Below, in pieces: positions 11,205-24,479 of a stretch of 64,000 bases of DNA. Position 1 is the stretch's first letter. Each line of letters begins with the position of its first letter. The translations under genes and the position numbers were made by a program. This DNA comes from Paralichthys olivaceus (taxonomy: Eukaryota > Chordata > Actinopteri > Pleuronectiformes > Paralichthyidae). The notes beneath the pieces are model-generated. The model did not search any database. It was not told the DNA's origin and saw nothing but the letters and a program-made list of their open reading frames with translations. Location of the stretch: the NCBI RefSeq assembly GCF_024713975.1, contig NC_091107.1:14993501-15057500 (forward strand), written 5' to 3'.

Positions 11205-12418
11205 AGTTTAATGGATACAAACATGCTTATATGCTGTATCACTCTATTACACTGACATATGAGAAGTTAGCCCAGCTGACTGTCCCTATGTTCAACAGAA
11301 ACTGTGTTAGAATATTTACATGCTCACAAACATTGGCAGTGTTTCTGTATCACATGACATGATGATAACTTGCAGATGCACTCATGACTGTAAATACAGT
11401 TCAGCCAGGTGAATAGGGCCGAGCGTGACAAAGTTGACATGTGCTACAAAGGTCAGTGTACAGGGGGCAAACTGATTATGTATGAAACTACACCTGAAAA
11501 CATTCCACAAATTTGTCATCTACAAAAAATACAGAAGTTTCCAAATTGCTTCCAAATTGCTTCCAAATGTTGTTTTTATTTGTTCTACTAAGTTTCTCTG
11601 TGAACTAGTTTCACTGTTCAGCGTCACACAGGTCCAGTAAATACGACTTTTTCAAATCTACCACACTAAAAAGCTAAAACTATAAAACAACAACATATTA
11701 AATGGACTTAATTCTGCTCTCCTTACATCCTTAACTATTTACAAAGAATTCACACATATATATATATATTTATTGTTCACCAAATTAATTTAAGGTTAAT
11801 ATTTATTCTTTTTGTATATAACATAATGTATTTTGTCATTGTAGTTACATTATTGTTTTCACATTAACTATAATCAGTTTTACAGTTGACACCTGAATAT
11901 ATATATATATATGTATATATACATAAATATATGTATACATACATATATGTATACATGTATATATAAATATATATATATATATATTTATGTAAACTGTTTC
12001 TGCTGCACAGAATTTCTCTGACTACTTCAAAGAGAACATGAGTGATGCAGAGCTTTGATTGGTTGTTACACTGACACAGGTGATGATGTCAACACACAGA
12101 GGACATAGAAAAAAGAAGGACATGTCAGCTGGAGCCTGAATCACTCTTCAGATTTGTCGCCTTAATTGTCAAATGAAGTTGGACCAAAGTGGCGGCTTGT
12201 AAGTGATGTGTCTCATACACTAAATCTGTTTATCATGTCTTCAAATTCACAGATTCTATTTACTGACCATAGTTTTTTTATTGTAATACTGTCTAATTGT
12301 TGTGTTACATGACATAATGTTCTGAAACAGGCTTCACTTTTCATGACTGTTCATGGTGATGTGTCTGCTCTGTTTGTGTGTGCATCTGCCTTCACAGACG
12401 CTGCACAAAGCTGCGGTC

Positions 12419-13342
12419 ATGAACGCCACCACAGAGGTAACCCAGCTGTATCAGAAACCTTTGAAAGTCGTGCTGTCCATGCTGCCGTGTCTTTTCTTCC
12501 TGTACGTAAACGGAGTCATGGTCTTTGCCTTGCTGAGGAAGCCTCTCTTGCTGGAGTCCTCTCGTTATATCCTGTTTGCTCATCTGCTCCTCACTGACTC
12601 TATGCAGCTTGTGATCGCTATGCTGCTGTACATCTTTGCTGTGACCATGGTCAAAATGATCAGCTATCTGTGTGTTGTTATCACAATGATTGCCGTCATC
12701 ACTCTGAAATTGTCGCCCCTCAACCTGGCTGTGATGTCTTTGGAGAGGTATGTTGCCATTTGTTTTCCACTGAGGCATGTAGATATTGCCACCACCAGGA
12801 GGACAGGCAAGGCCATTGCTGTGATATGGACAGTGGCCTCTTTGGACTCGGTCACCCAGGTTTTCGTGTTTGTCAGTCTCGAGAACAAAAGCTTCACTGT
12901 GCCGAGGTTCTGCGACACGAACAATGTCTACAGGCTACAGATTTTTTCCACTTTAAACATGGCCTTCAACATCTTGTATTTTGTATTGGTGGGCTTGGTT
13001 ATCATTTATACATATGTTGCTATCATGATTACTGTGAAGTCGGCCTCCTCCTGTAATCATAACGCCAGCAAAGCCCACAGGACAGTGCTGCTGCATCTGC
13101 TTCAGTTTTGTCTGTGTCTCACCTCCACTCTGTTTAGCATGATCGACTCCAGAGGCCAGTGGAACATTGATCCTACCATGGCCATGCATGTTACGTACAC
13201 TCTCTTTTTGGGTCTCATCATTTTTCCCAAATGTTTGAGTCCTCTCATATATGGCCTCAGAGATCACACCTTCAAACACATCTTCATATTCTATTTCACC
13301 TTTGGGCTCAAAAGCAATGTGAGGTCATTTACCAAGACCTGA
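12419..13342 (+). CDS. Odorant receptor 131-2-like GPCR, copy 2
   Basis: This is an intact 307-codon paralogue in tandem unit 2, with the same seven-TM layout as copy 1 and ERY and SPLIYGLRD motifs. The start was chosen at MNATTEV after the acceptor cttcacag; the upstream exon donor is at about 12199. It differs from copy 1 mainly by replacements: TQLYQ for TQQYQ near the N-terminus, TL for AV in TM3, CDTNNVYRL in extracellular loop 2, and MIDSRGQW, NIDPTMAMHVTY around loop 3. It shares the loop 3 residues P, M and T with copy 4 but the IFYF tail with copy 1. Nothing suggests a pseudogene. Confidence 0.88.
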   Translation: MNATTEVTQLYQKPLKVVLSMLPCLFFLYVNGVMVFALLRKPLLLESSRYILFAHLLLTDSMQLVIAMLLYIFAVTMVKMISYLCVVITMIAVITLKLSPLNLAVMSLERYVAICFPLRHVDIATTRRTGKAIAVIWTVASLDSVTQVFVFVSLENKSFTVPRFCDTNNVYRLQIFSTLNMAFNILYFVLVGLVIIYTYVAIMITVKSASSCNHNASKAHRTVLLHLLQFCLCLTSTLFSMIDSRGQWNIDPTMAMHVTYTLFLGLIIFPKCLSPLIYGLRDHTFKHIFIFYFTFGLKSNVRSFTKT

Positions 13343-14501
13343 TTTCAAATACAGTAAGTGTGTTTATATCTTTTCTTGCATAATCATGTTTTGGATAAGT
13401 ACCTTTTTTTTGTGTGTATTTTCGAGGTGTATGGTTTGTGATCAAATTCAACTCAGAAATGAATGTAATCAATATTATGTTTGTTTTGCAGATGATGATG
13501 AGGAAGAAATGGAGCTATTAGAGTTGTTAATTCTGAGAATAGAATTCTGTTTTAAATCATGTCTGATATTTGTCTTTGTGGTGAAGAATGGATTCAGATT
13601 TTACTGATTAAAGCGAAGTGGAGCTTTTTGATTTACATACAAGTCAGGGTCACTGTTAATGTTCCTCATGAACTACATGCTGATAAAAAATATGAAAAGC
13701 TTTTATATTAAACGTCTCAACTCTGTCATAACATTCCTGATCTCTCCACTTAGTTTGTATAGTTTATGTTCATTATAAATATGTTTAGGTTTTAAGTAAT
13801 AATGTTTAGAAAAATCATATAATGAGCCAGAATGCATGCAGAGGGTTTCAGAAGTATATTATTCACTTTAGGTTCTATTCTTTTAATCCAAAATAGGATT
13901 GATATATATTCACACATTTAATTAACTGTTTGTGCCACATGACGGGAAACACAGTATCTACAACAAATGCTGAAATTTCATTATTACAGGGGAAAATATC
14001 AACATCAAAAATTTAAAGCTCTAATATCTTTATTATTCACAGATGAGGTTTGTTAGTGTTTCATTCACATCATTTTGCTTCAGTTTAATGTAATTTAAGT
14101 TCTTTATTCATGCTAGGATCATTAATAATTCTGCCATCTCTTGACTTTCACAAATTAATTTTAATGAACGTGTATGATTTTTGGATGTTTTGTGTTTCTA
14201 GGTAAATAATAAAAATGATAACAAGCTACATTACCTAATTAAAAAAATAATTTCCTTGCAAAAAAAATCCACAGTGCTCATACAAATAAATATGGGCTCA
14301 GATACAGCTGCCATTTTAATAGTATGATGTGTTGATTGTATTTAATTTGACACAGACATTCAGGGTCCATAGATGATGAAATGTGACTGATGAGGCTTTT
14401 GTGCTACCCATATATTGAAAAAAAAGCATTTCAATCCGATACTCACTGTAGGTTTATGAAAGCATACCTAATGAGCAAAGTCTTGTCAGCCTCAGCTGTC
14501 C

Positions 14502-14871
14502 TTAAAGTTTCAGTGTGTAGAATTTTGTGATATATAGTGTTAAAATTGCATGTTGCAGCTGAACACCCCTCACCTCCCCCTCTCTTTCCAATCATGAAAA
14601 AGAACCTGTGGTAGCTTCAGTTGTCATAAAAACTCAAAAGGTGTTTAGTTTGTCCAGTCTGGACTAATGTAAAAAACATGGCAGCGTCCGTAGAGAGGAC
14701 CCCCTTGATGTAAATATAAAGTATTTAAATATATAAAGGATCTTTTCTGGGGTAAAGAAAACTACAATTCATACAATAATACAATTATTGAAAAACATCA
14801 TGAGGATTATTCTACATTAAATTTCTGCCAATAGTTCCCTTTTACCTAAATCTTACACACTGGACCTTTAA
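14502..14871. mobile_element. TTAA-flanked MITE, array unit 3
   Basis: This is the unit 3 copy of the same element, with left end ttaaagtttcagtgtgtag and intact right end. It keeps the longer cacccctcacctcccc segment that unit 2 and unit 4 have replaced by a C run. Confidence 0.72.
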
Positions 14872-16078
14872 AGTTTAATGGATGCAAACATGCTTATATG
14901 CTGTATCACTCTATTACACTGACATATGAGAAGTGAGCCCAGCTGACTGTCCCTATGTTCAACAGAAACTGTGTTAGAATATTTACATGCTCACAAACAT
15001 TGGCAGTGTTTCTGTATCACATGACATGATGATAACTTGCAGATGCACTCATGACTGTAAATACAGTTCAGCCAGGTGAATAGGGCCGAGCCTGACAAAG
15101 TTGACATGTGCTACAAAGGTCAGTGTACAGGGGGCAAACTGATTATGTATGAAACTACACCTGAAAACATTCCACAAATGTGTCATCTACAAAAAATACA
15201 GAAGTTTCCAAATTGCTTATATTACTGCTATGTTGTTTTTATTTGTTCTACTAAGTTTCTCTGTGAACTAGTTTCACTGTTCAGCGTCACACAGGTCCAG
15301 TAAATACGACTATTTCAAATCTACCACACTAAAAAGCTAAAACTATAAAACAACAACATATTAAATGGACTTAATTCTGCTCTCCTTACATCCTTAACTA
15401 TTTACAAAGAATTCACACATATATATTTATATATTTATTGTTCACCAAATTAATTTAAGGTTAATATTTATTATTTTTGTATATAACATAATGTATTTTG
15501 TCATTGTAGTTACATTATTGTTTTCACATTAACTATAATCAGTTTTACAGTTGACACCTGAATATATATGTATATATATATATATGTATATATACATAAA
15601 TATATGTATACATAAATATATGTATATATAAATATATATATATATTTATGTAAACTGTTTCTGCTGCACAGAATTTCTCTGACTACTTCAAAGAGAACAT
15701 GAGTGATGCAGAGCTTTGATTGGTTGTTACACTGACACAGGTGATGATGTCAACACACAGAGGACATAGAAAAAAGAAGGACATGTCAGCTGGAGCCTGA
15801 ATCACTCTTCAGATTTGTCGCCTTAATTGTCAAATGAAGTTGGACCAAAGTGGCGGCTTGTAAGTGATGTGTCTCATACACTAAATCTGTTTATCATGTC
15901 TTCAAATTCACAGATTCTATTTACTGACCATAGTTTTTTTATTGTAATACTGTCTAATTGTTGTGCTCATGACATAATGTTCTGAAACAGGCTTCACTTT
16001 TCATGACTGTTCATGGTGATGTGTCTGCTCTGTTTGTGTGTGCATCTGCCTTCACAGATGCTGCACAAAGCTGCGGTC

Positions 16079-17002
16079 ATGAACGCCACCACAGAGGTAA
16101 CCCAGCTGTATCAGAAACCTTTGAAAGTCGTGCTGTCCATGCTGCCGTGTCTTTTCTTCCTGTACGTAAACGGAGTCATGGTCTTTGCCTTGCTGAGGAA
16201 GCCTCTCTTGCTGGAGTCCTCTCGTTATATCCTGTTTGCTCATCTGCTCCTCACTGACTCTATGCAGCTTGTGATCGCTATGCTGCTGTACATCTTTGCT
16301 GTGACCATGGTCAAAATGATCAGCTATCTGTGTGTTGTTATCACAATGATTGCAGTCATCGCTGTAAAATTGTCGCCCCTCAACCTGGCTGTGATGTCTT
16401 TGGAGAGGTATGTTGCCATTTGTTTTCCACTGAGGCATGTAGATATTGCCACCACCAGGAGGACAGGCAAGGCCATTGCTGTGATATGGACAGTGGCCTC
16501 TTTGGACTCGGTCACCCAGGTTTTCGTGTTTGTCAGTCTCGAGAACAAAAGCTTCACTGTGCCGAGGTTCTGCGACACGAACAATGTCTTCAGGCTACAG
16601 ATTTTTTCCACTTTAAACATGGCCTTCAACATCTTGTATTTTGTATTGGTGGGCTTGGTTATCATTTATACATACGTTGCTATCATGATTACTGTGAAGT
16701 CGGCCTCCTCCTGTAATCATAACGCCAGCAAGGCCCACAGGACAGTGCTGCTGCATCTGCTTCAGTTTTGTCTGTGTCTCACCTCCACTCTGTTTAGCAT
16801 GATCGACTCCAGAGGCCAGTGGAACATTGATCGTACCATGGCCATTCATGTTAAGTACACTCTCTTTTTGGGTCTCATCATTTTTCCCAAATGTTTGAGT
16901 CCTCTCATATATGGCCTCAGAGATCACACCTTCAAACACATCTTCAAATACTATTTCACCTTTGGGCTCAAAAGCAATGTGAGGTCATTTACCAAGACCT
17001 GA
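16079..17002 (+). CDS. Odorant receptor 131-2-like GPCR, copy 3
   Basis: This is an intact 307-codon paralogue in unit 3. One C-to-T change makes the first codon after the splice acceptor an ATG (16058), in frame with MNATTEV. This copy could therefore start seven residues earlier (MLHKAAV...), unlike the others. It has AV in TM3 and NIDRTMAIHV in loop 3 as in copy 1, K259 unique to it, and the KYYF tail shared with copy 4. The upstream exon donor is near 15860. Confidence 0.88.
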   Translation: MNATTEVTQLYQKPLKVVLSMLPCLFFLYVNGVMVFALLRKPLLLESSRYILFAHLLLTDSMQLVIAMLLYIFAVTMVKMISYLCVVITMIAVIAVKLSPLNLAVMSLERYVAICFPLRHVDIATTRRTGKAIAVIWTVASLDSVTQVFVFVSLENKSFTVPRFCDTNNVFRLQIFSTLNMAFNILYFVLVGLVIIYTYVAIMITVKSASSCNHNASKAHRTVLLHLLQFCLCLTSTLFSMIDSRGQWNIDRTMAIHVKYTLFLGLIIFPKCLSPLIYGLRDHTFKHIFKYYFTFGLKSNVRSFTKT

Positions 17003-18171
17003 TTTCAAATACAGTAAGTGTGTTTATATCTTTTCTTGCATAATCATGTTTTGGATAAGTACCTTTTTTTTGTGTGTATTTTCGAGGTGTATGGTTTGTG
17101 ATCAAATTCAACTCAGAAATGAATGTAATCAATATTATGTTTGTTTTGCAGATGATGATGAGGAAGAAATGGAGCTATTAGAGTTGTAAATTCTGAGAAT
17201 AGAATTCTGTTTTAAATCATGTCTGATATTTGTCTTTGTGGTGAAGAATGGATTCAGATTTTACTGATTAAAGAGAAGTGGAGCTTTTTGATCACAGAAG
17301 TCTTTACATACAAGTCAGGGTCACTGTTAATGTTCCTCATGAACTACATGTTGATAAAAATTATGAAAAGCTTTTATATTAAACATCTCAACTCTTTCAT
17401 AACATTCCTGATCTCTCCACTTAGTTTGTATAGTTTATGTTCATTATAAATATGTTTAGGTTTTAAGTAATAATGTTTAGAAAAATCATATAATGAGCCA
17501 GAATGCATGCAGAGGGTTTCAGAAGTATATTATTCACTTTAGGTTCTATTCTTTTAATCCAAAATAGGATTGATATATATTCACACATTTAATTAACTGT
17601 TTGTGCCACATGACGGGAAACACAGTATCTACAACAAATGCTGAAATTGCATTATTACAGGGGAAAATATCAACATCAAAAATTTAAAGCTCTAACATCT
17701 TTATTAATTGACAGATGAGGTTTGTTAGTGTTTCATTCACATCATTTTGCTTCAGTTTACTGTAATGTAAGTTCTTTATTCATGCTAGGATCATTAATAA
17801 TTCTGCCGTCTCTTGACTTTCACAAATTCATTTTAATGAACGTGTATGATTTTTGGACGTTTTGTGTTTCTAGGTAAATAATAAAAATGATAACAAGCTA
17901 CATTACCTAATTAAAAAAATAATTTCCTTGCAAAAAAATCCACAGTGCTCATACAAATAAATATGGGCTCAGATACAGCTGCCATTTTAATAGTATGATG
18001 TGTTGATTGTATTTAATTTGACACAGACAATCAGGGTCCGTAGATGATGAAATGTGACTGATGAGGCTTTTGTGCTACCCATATATTGAAAAATAGCATT
18101 TCAATCCGATACTCACTGTAGGTTTATGAAAGCATACCTAATGAGCAAAGTCTTGTCAGCCTCAGCTGTCC

Positions 18172-18532
18172 TTAAAGTTTCAGTGTGTAGAATTTTGTGA
18201 TATATAGTGTTAAAATTGCATGTTGCAGCTGAACCCCCCCCCCCCTTTCCAGTCATGAAAAAGAACCTGTGGTAGCTTCAGTTGTCATAAAAACTCAAAA
18301 GGTGTTTAGTTTGTCCAGTCTGGACTAATGTAAAAAACATGGCAGCGTCCGTAGAGAGGACCCCCTTGATGTAAATATAAAGTATTTAAATATATAAAGG
18401 ATCTTTTCTGGGGTAAAGAAAACTACAATTCATACAATTATACAATTATTGAAAAACATCATGAGGATTATTCTACATTAAATTTCTGCCAATAGTTCCC
18501 TTTTACCTAAATCTTACACACTGGACCTTTAA
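18172..18532. mobile_element. TTAA-flanked MITE, array unit 4
   Basis: This is the unit 4 copy, with the same left end as unit 3 and a C run like unit 2. Confidence 0.72.
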
Positions 18533-19222
18533 AGTTTAATAGATACAAACATGCTTATATGCTGTATCACTCTATTACACTGACATATGAGAAGTTAGCC
18601 CAGCTGACTGTCCCTATGTTCAACAGAAACTGTGTTAGAATATTTACATGCTCACAAACATTGGCAGTGTTTCTGTATCACATGACATGATGATAACTTG
18701 CAGATGCACTCATGACTGTAAATACAGTTCAGCCAGGTGAATAGGGCCGAGCGTGACAAAGTTGACATGTGCTACAAAGGTCAGTGTACAGGGGGCAAAC
18801 TGATTATGTATGAAACTACACCTGAAAACATTCCACAAATGTGTCATCTACAAAAAATACAGAAGTTTCCAAATTGCTTATATTACTGCTATGTTGTTTT
18901 TATTTGTTCTACTAAGTTTCTCTGTGAACTAGTTTCACTGTTCAGCGTCACACAGGTCCAGTAAATACGACTATTTCAAATCTACCACACTAAAAAGCTA
19001 AAACTATAAAACAACAACATATTAAATGGACTTAATTCTGCTCTCCTTACATCCTTAACTATTTACAAAGAATTCACACATATATATTTATATATTTATT
19101 GTTCACCAAATTAATTTAAGGTTAATATTTATTATTTTTGTATATAACATAATGTATTTTGTCATTGTAGTTACATTATTGTTTTCACATTAACTATAAT
19201 CAGTTTTACAGTTGACACCTGA

Positions 19223-19264
<42 letters not shown>

Positions 19265-19737
19265 ATATATACATAAATATGTGTATATATAAATATATAT
19301 ATATTTATGTAAACTGTTTCTGCTGCACAGAATTTCTCTGACTACTTCAAAGAGAACATGAGTGATGCAGAGCTTTGATTGGTTGTTACACTGACACAGG
19401 TGATGATGTCAACACACAGAGGACATAGAAAAAAGAAGGACATGTCAGCTGGAGCCTGAATCATTCTTCAGATTTGTCGCCTTAATTGTCAAATGAAGTT
19501 GGACCAAAGTGGCGGCTTGTAAGTGATGTGTCTCATACACTAAATCTGTTTATCATGTCTTCAAATTCACAGATTCTATTTACTGACCATAGTTTTTTTA
19601 TTGTAATGCTGTCTAATTGTTGTGCTCATGACATAATGTTCTGAAACAGGCTTCACTTTTCATGACTGTTCATGGTGATGTGTCTGCTCTGTTTGTGTGT
19701 GCATCTGCCTTCACAGACGCTGCACAAAGCTGCGGTC

Positions 19738-20661
19738 ATGAACGCCACCACAGAGGTAACCCAGCTGTATCAGACACCTTTGAAAGTCGTGCTGTCCATG
19801 CTGCCGTGTCTTTTCTTCCTGTACGTAAACGGAGTCATGGTCTTTGCCTTGCTGAGGAAGCCTCTCTTGCTGGAGTCCTCTCGTTATATCCTGTTTGCTC
19901 ATCTGCTCCTCACTGACTCTATGCAGCTTGTGATCGCTATGCTGCTGTACATCTTTGCTGTGACCATGGTCAAAATGATCAGCTATCTGTGTGTTGTTAT
20001 CACAATGATTGCAGTCATCACTCTGAAATTGTCGCCCCTCAACCTGGCTGTGATGTCTTTGGAGAGGTATGTTGCCATTTGTTTTCCACTGAGGCATGTA
20101 GATATTGCCACCACCAGGAGGACAGGCAAGGCCATTGCTGTGATATGGACAGTGGCCTCTTTGGACTCGGTCACCCAGGTTTTCGTGTTTGTCAGTCTCG
20201 AGAACAAAAGCTTCACTGTGCCGAGGTTCTGCGACAAGAACAATGTCTTCAGGCTACAGATTTTTTCCACTTTAAACATGGCCTTCAACATCTTGTATTT
20301 TGTCTTGGTGGGCTTGGTTATCATTTATACATATGTTGCTATCATGATTACTGTGAAGTCGGCCTCCTCCTGTAATCATAACGCCAGCAAGGCCCACAGG
20401 ACAGTGCTGCTGCATCTGCTTCAGTTTTGTCTGTGTCTCACCTCCACTCTGTTCAGCATGATCGACTCCAGAGGCCGGTGGAACATTGATCCTACCATGG
20501 CCATGCATGTTACGTATACTCTCTTTTTGGGTCTCATCATTTTTCCCAAATGTTTGAGTCCTCTCATATATGGCCTCAGAGATCACACCTTCAAACACAT
20601 CTTCAAATACTATTTCACCTTTGGGCTCAAAAGCAATGTGAGGTCATTTACCAAGACCTGA
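19738..20661 (+). CDS. Odorant receptor 131-2-like GPCR, copy 4
   Basis: This is an intact 307-codon paralogue in unit 4, the last of the array. Distinguishing residues are YQTP near the N-terminus, CDKNNVFRL in loop 2 and MIDSRGRW in loop 3. It shares TL and P/M/T with copy 2 and KYYF with copy 3. The upstream exon donor is near 19519. Its 3' UTR intron is partly replaced by different sequence at about 20725-20755, but the acceptor ttgttttgcag is kept. The next gene, nectin3, begins about 4 kb downstream and is unrelated. Confidence 0.88.
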   Translation: MNATTEVTQLYQTPLKVVLSMLPCLFFLYVNGVMVFALLRKPLLLESSRYILFAHLLLTDSMQLVIAMLLYIFAVTMVKMISYLCVVITMIAVITLKLSPLNLAVMSLERYVAICFPLRHVDIATTRRTGKAIAVIWTVASLDSVTQVFVFVSLENKSFTVPRFCDKNNVFRLQIFSTLNMAFNILYFVLVGLVIIYTYVAIMITVKSASSCNHNASKAHRTVLLHLLQFCLCLTSTLFSMIDSRGRWNIDPTMAMHVTYTLFLGLIIFPKCLSPLIYGLRDHTFKHIFKYYFTFGLKSNVRSFTKT

Positions 20662-21560
20662 TTTCAAATACAGTAAGTGTGTTTATATCTTTTCTTGCAT
20701 AATCATGTTTTGGATAAGTACCTTTATAATTGTTTTGTATTTTTCATGTTGTATGATCAGAAATGAATTTAATCAATATTATGTTTGTTTTGCAGTTGAT
20801 GATGAAGAAGAAATGGAGCTATTAGAGTTGTAAATTCTGAGAATAGAATTCTGTTTTAAATCATGTCTGATATTTGTCTTTGTGGTGAAGAATGGATTCA
20901 GATTTTACTGATTAAAGAGAAGTGGAGCTTTTTGATCACAGAAGTCTTTACATACAAGTCAGGGTCACTGTTAATGTTCCTCATGAACTACATGTTGATA
21001 AAAATTATGAAAAGCTTTTATATTAAACATCTCAACTCTTTCATAACATTCCTGATCTCTCCACTTAGTTTGTATAGTTTATGTTCATTATAAATATGTT
21101 TAGGTTTTTAGTAATAATGTTTAGAAAAATCATATAATGAGCCAGAATGCATGCAGAGGGTTTCAGAAGTATATTATTCACTTTAGGTTCTATTCTTTTA
21201 ATCCAAAATAGGTTTTATATATTTTTCCACACATTTAATTAACTGTTTGTGCCACATGACGGGAAACACAGTATCTACAACAAATGCTGAAATTGCATTA
21301 TTACAGGGGAAAATATAAACATCAAAAATTTAAAGCTCTAATACCTTTATTAATTGACAGATGAGGTTTGTTAGTGTTTCATTCACATCATTTTGCTTCA
21401 GTTTAATGTAATTTAAGTTCTTTATTCATGCTAGGATCATTAATAATTCTGCTGTCTCTTGACTTTCACAAAACAATTTTAATGAACCTATATGATTTTG
21501 GATGTTTTGTGTTTTTAGGTAAATAATAAAAAGGATAACAAGCTACATTTCTTAATTCAA

Positions 21561-24400
21561 TTTGCCTAAAAAGTCATGTATTCAGCTTTTATGCAGAGAA
21601 TTTAATAAACAGGACTATCTAGCATGTCATCATCAGTTGCCATTAAAGAAAAATCTTAATTCAGTGAATAATAATAATAATTTTATTTCTGCCGTTTTAA
21701 TTCCAAACAACAGCTTTTGCCAATAACAAGGCAAATGGAAAGAGTTGAAAAAACAGATTTACACACAAATAAAAAAGAGAATCGACATTTTAATTTGATA
21801 TTTATTTGAATTTATTTTCAGCTTATTAAAAATACCTTATCTGATGGTGACATTTCAGCACATGACCTGAAGTATGATTGGACAAGTCAATGTTTTAAAG
21901 TTGTCTCTTGTATGTTTGGTTGATTTCAACCCAAAATGCAATAAATCATGAAGTTACAGCGACACTGACATGAAAGTGTAAAATGCAACAGGTAAAGTCT
22001 GAATCACAGTGAAAATAGTTCATCCTTTTAGCCAGCAGATGTCACCGTTGCCTCTTGAATAGTTGTAATAGTTGTTGTCTGTGTGGCTCCAACTGCACCC
22101 ATCTCATTTCAATCTGCAGTATGTACTTATGTTCCACATGAAGAAACCTTAGTGTGATTGTGCAAATTAGGGATGTTGACGGAAACGAATGATATTATTG
22201 ATGAAATTCCTTCCCCCTCTTTTTTTTCTCACAGTCCAGATGGACACTTGTGTGGGGGAACGTATAGAGACAGAACATAGAGAACAACCAATTTATGTGG
22301 GTAAACAGGGAGGGAGGAGCTGACCTGTGGAATAAAAGAAGAGTCTGAGCAGGAGGTGGACTAATTTAACCGATCTTTACCCCACCACAGTCCTGAAGCC
22401 CCTTCAATACCTCTCTGGCCTTCAGTAAAGAGCACTTGAGGGGGTGAAAAACATTCCAGAGGGAGAGAGTACCTGGTGACAGTGAGAAGCTTTAGTTTGG
22501 AGCAAGAGCAGAAAGGAGACGTTGTTATCATAATCACAAGCTCCTTCACATCCTCATCCAAGAAAATGGATTGTGTGGTTTTGGTTTAATTGTGGCAAGG
22601 TTTGTGAAGCAGCATCAGTTTTAGTTTTGGACACGCTGCGTTCTTATGTGTAACTCTCTCCACTGTTTTTCACTGAGATGTGGTTTGAGGGAAATGCCCA
22701 GAGACTTTTTCTAATGACATCTTTGTAAAAAATGTGTATAGTGTGCTTTTTGGGCTACATGCAAGTAGGAACAGCTGCTCTCAAATGTTTTATGAAATTA
22801 TCAAGAGGCCAATTTTAGAAACCTTTCACAGTACATATACAGGGAATGGGCATAAACACTTGACAAAACAATGCATCCTTTTACTATAACACTAAGCCAG
22901 AGAAACATTTCAATAAACACCAAAGATATTTTCCCAAAAAGGAGGTGTCCATGGATGTTGTGTTTATCACAGGACTACTGTGAACAGATTTGCACATGCG
23001 TTTCTGTCATTTTCTCCATCTTCAAACACCAGTGGTTTCAGAACATTTTACTGTTTTTGTCGATTTGGCAAGTTCTTGTAGATTAAAAACAAATGGAAAT
23101 CAAGTAACCAAAATTAGCTCCTGACAGAAAAAACTAAAAGTGGAATAATGGAAAAATCTGCAGCTGCAGTCGAGGGGTTGTGGGAATGTCAGGAGGAAAC
23201 TTTATCATGTGTAAATGTTAATGTGGCTGTGATTTTAAAAGAAGCCTCTAAATCGAATCATATCTTTAAATCTGCTTTTCTCTCCCCCTCATCACAGATT
23301 CTTTGTCACGGCAACATATGGCTTTCAAGTGGAGGCTTTACACTTGAGGCAAAAATTTTCCGACTGAACTTAAGAACAATGGGAATATTTGATTTTACCC
23401 ACTTGAAGACAGATTTAAAAAGAGTACATGCCGTTATGCTCGTGTGCACATGCACATGCACAAAAAACTTCTGCTCAGTCTGTTTAACAGTGGAATGGGA
23501 TGGTGGGAGAGTAATTGTATCCCTCGTGGCTCTCCAAAGGACAGTACTGAGACTCAAATTAAAGCACTGACCTGGTTAGCTTCTGTCAGCAGGAGGGGGT
23601 GCTGAGGCAGCCCCACAACCCTCACCCACCCCCATCCCATCCCACACACAGTTGCATTGCAGAGATTAACTTGTTGGCTGATGGGCTGCAACTCAAGCTA
23701 CAAATGTCTGCGTGTGACAGACGCAGTCTTAACAAACCACCGGGAGAAAACATTACAATTCTTTGACAATTGCCAAATGGAAGCAAAAGCAAAGAATAAT
23801 TCTAACTATGCTTTTCCTGCTGTCACTTGTATAAACTTGAATTCAAAATATAGCTGATGTCAAAAAGAGCATATTTTCTGTAAATATGGGTGCAGGTGCA
23901 TGTTACCACCCAGTTTGTGAGGGGTCAGGGAGACAACTTAAAATGAGGTGTTGGTTAAAAATCAAAGTTATTTATTAAACTTAAGGGCAACAGGACAAGT
24001 TGGAGCAGTTTAAATCAAATAAATAAATAGAGAGGACCAATGCATAATGCAGTGATTGAAAACTAATGCAGGATTGTTGTTTAAAGGGTCAGTCAAGTGA
24101 GTTCCGATTCTTTTTCCACAAGTGTTGAGAAAATACTCTGAACAGTCTACAGATTGGATCCTTTGTGGAAGAAATAGGTTGTTTCCAGTCAAAACGTTGT
24201 TTATTTGAAATGTTCACATGATGGCCTCATTTGCCTCCAAATGGATCCTTGCTCCATTCCAACACATTTTATTGAAATCTGCTCAGTGATTTCAGAAAAT
24301 CTCGCTGACTGCCATAAAAAAAGAAACGCACGTTCAGCTCTCTATGAAAAACAAAGAACAAAATGTGTCTCCAGAGGAAGAAAGAAGAAGAATAAAGTCA
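21561..24400. other. Gene-poor spacer between OR array and nectin3
   Basis: This is AT-rich single-copy-looking DNA. The 140-codon frame at 23148-23570 and smaller ones show no domain and poor codon structure. No RNA gene or clear element was recognised. Confidence 0.5.
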
Positions 24401-24479
24401 TTAGCAGGAATCAATATAGATGTAGGGTTATCAACAGAGATGACGTAATGTGTATGCTAGTGGTCGCTTCCTCCAGGGG

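Larger units (their letters stand above)
6867..21560 (+). repeat. Four-unit tandem array, about 3.65-3.7 kb per unit
   Basis: Units begin near 6867, 10581, 14238 and 17910 at the shared motif taatttccttgcaaa and end near 21560. Identity is very high along the full unit, including spacers, promoter-side DNA, the coding exon and 3' UTR. Each unit contains, in order, a MITE, two TA-rich microsatellite tracts, a short 5' non-coding exon, an intact OR131-type gene and a spliced 3' UTR. Unit 1 is the most diverged on its left side and is longer there. Unit 4 diverges after about 21460 and in its 3' UTR intron. All units lie in the same direction, which fits unequal crossing-over. Confidence 0.95.
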
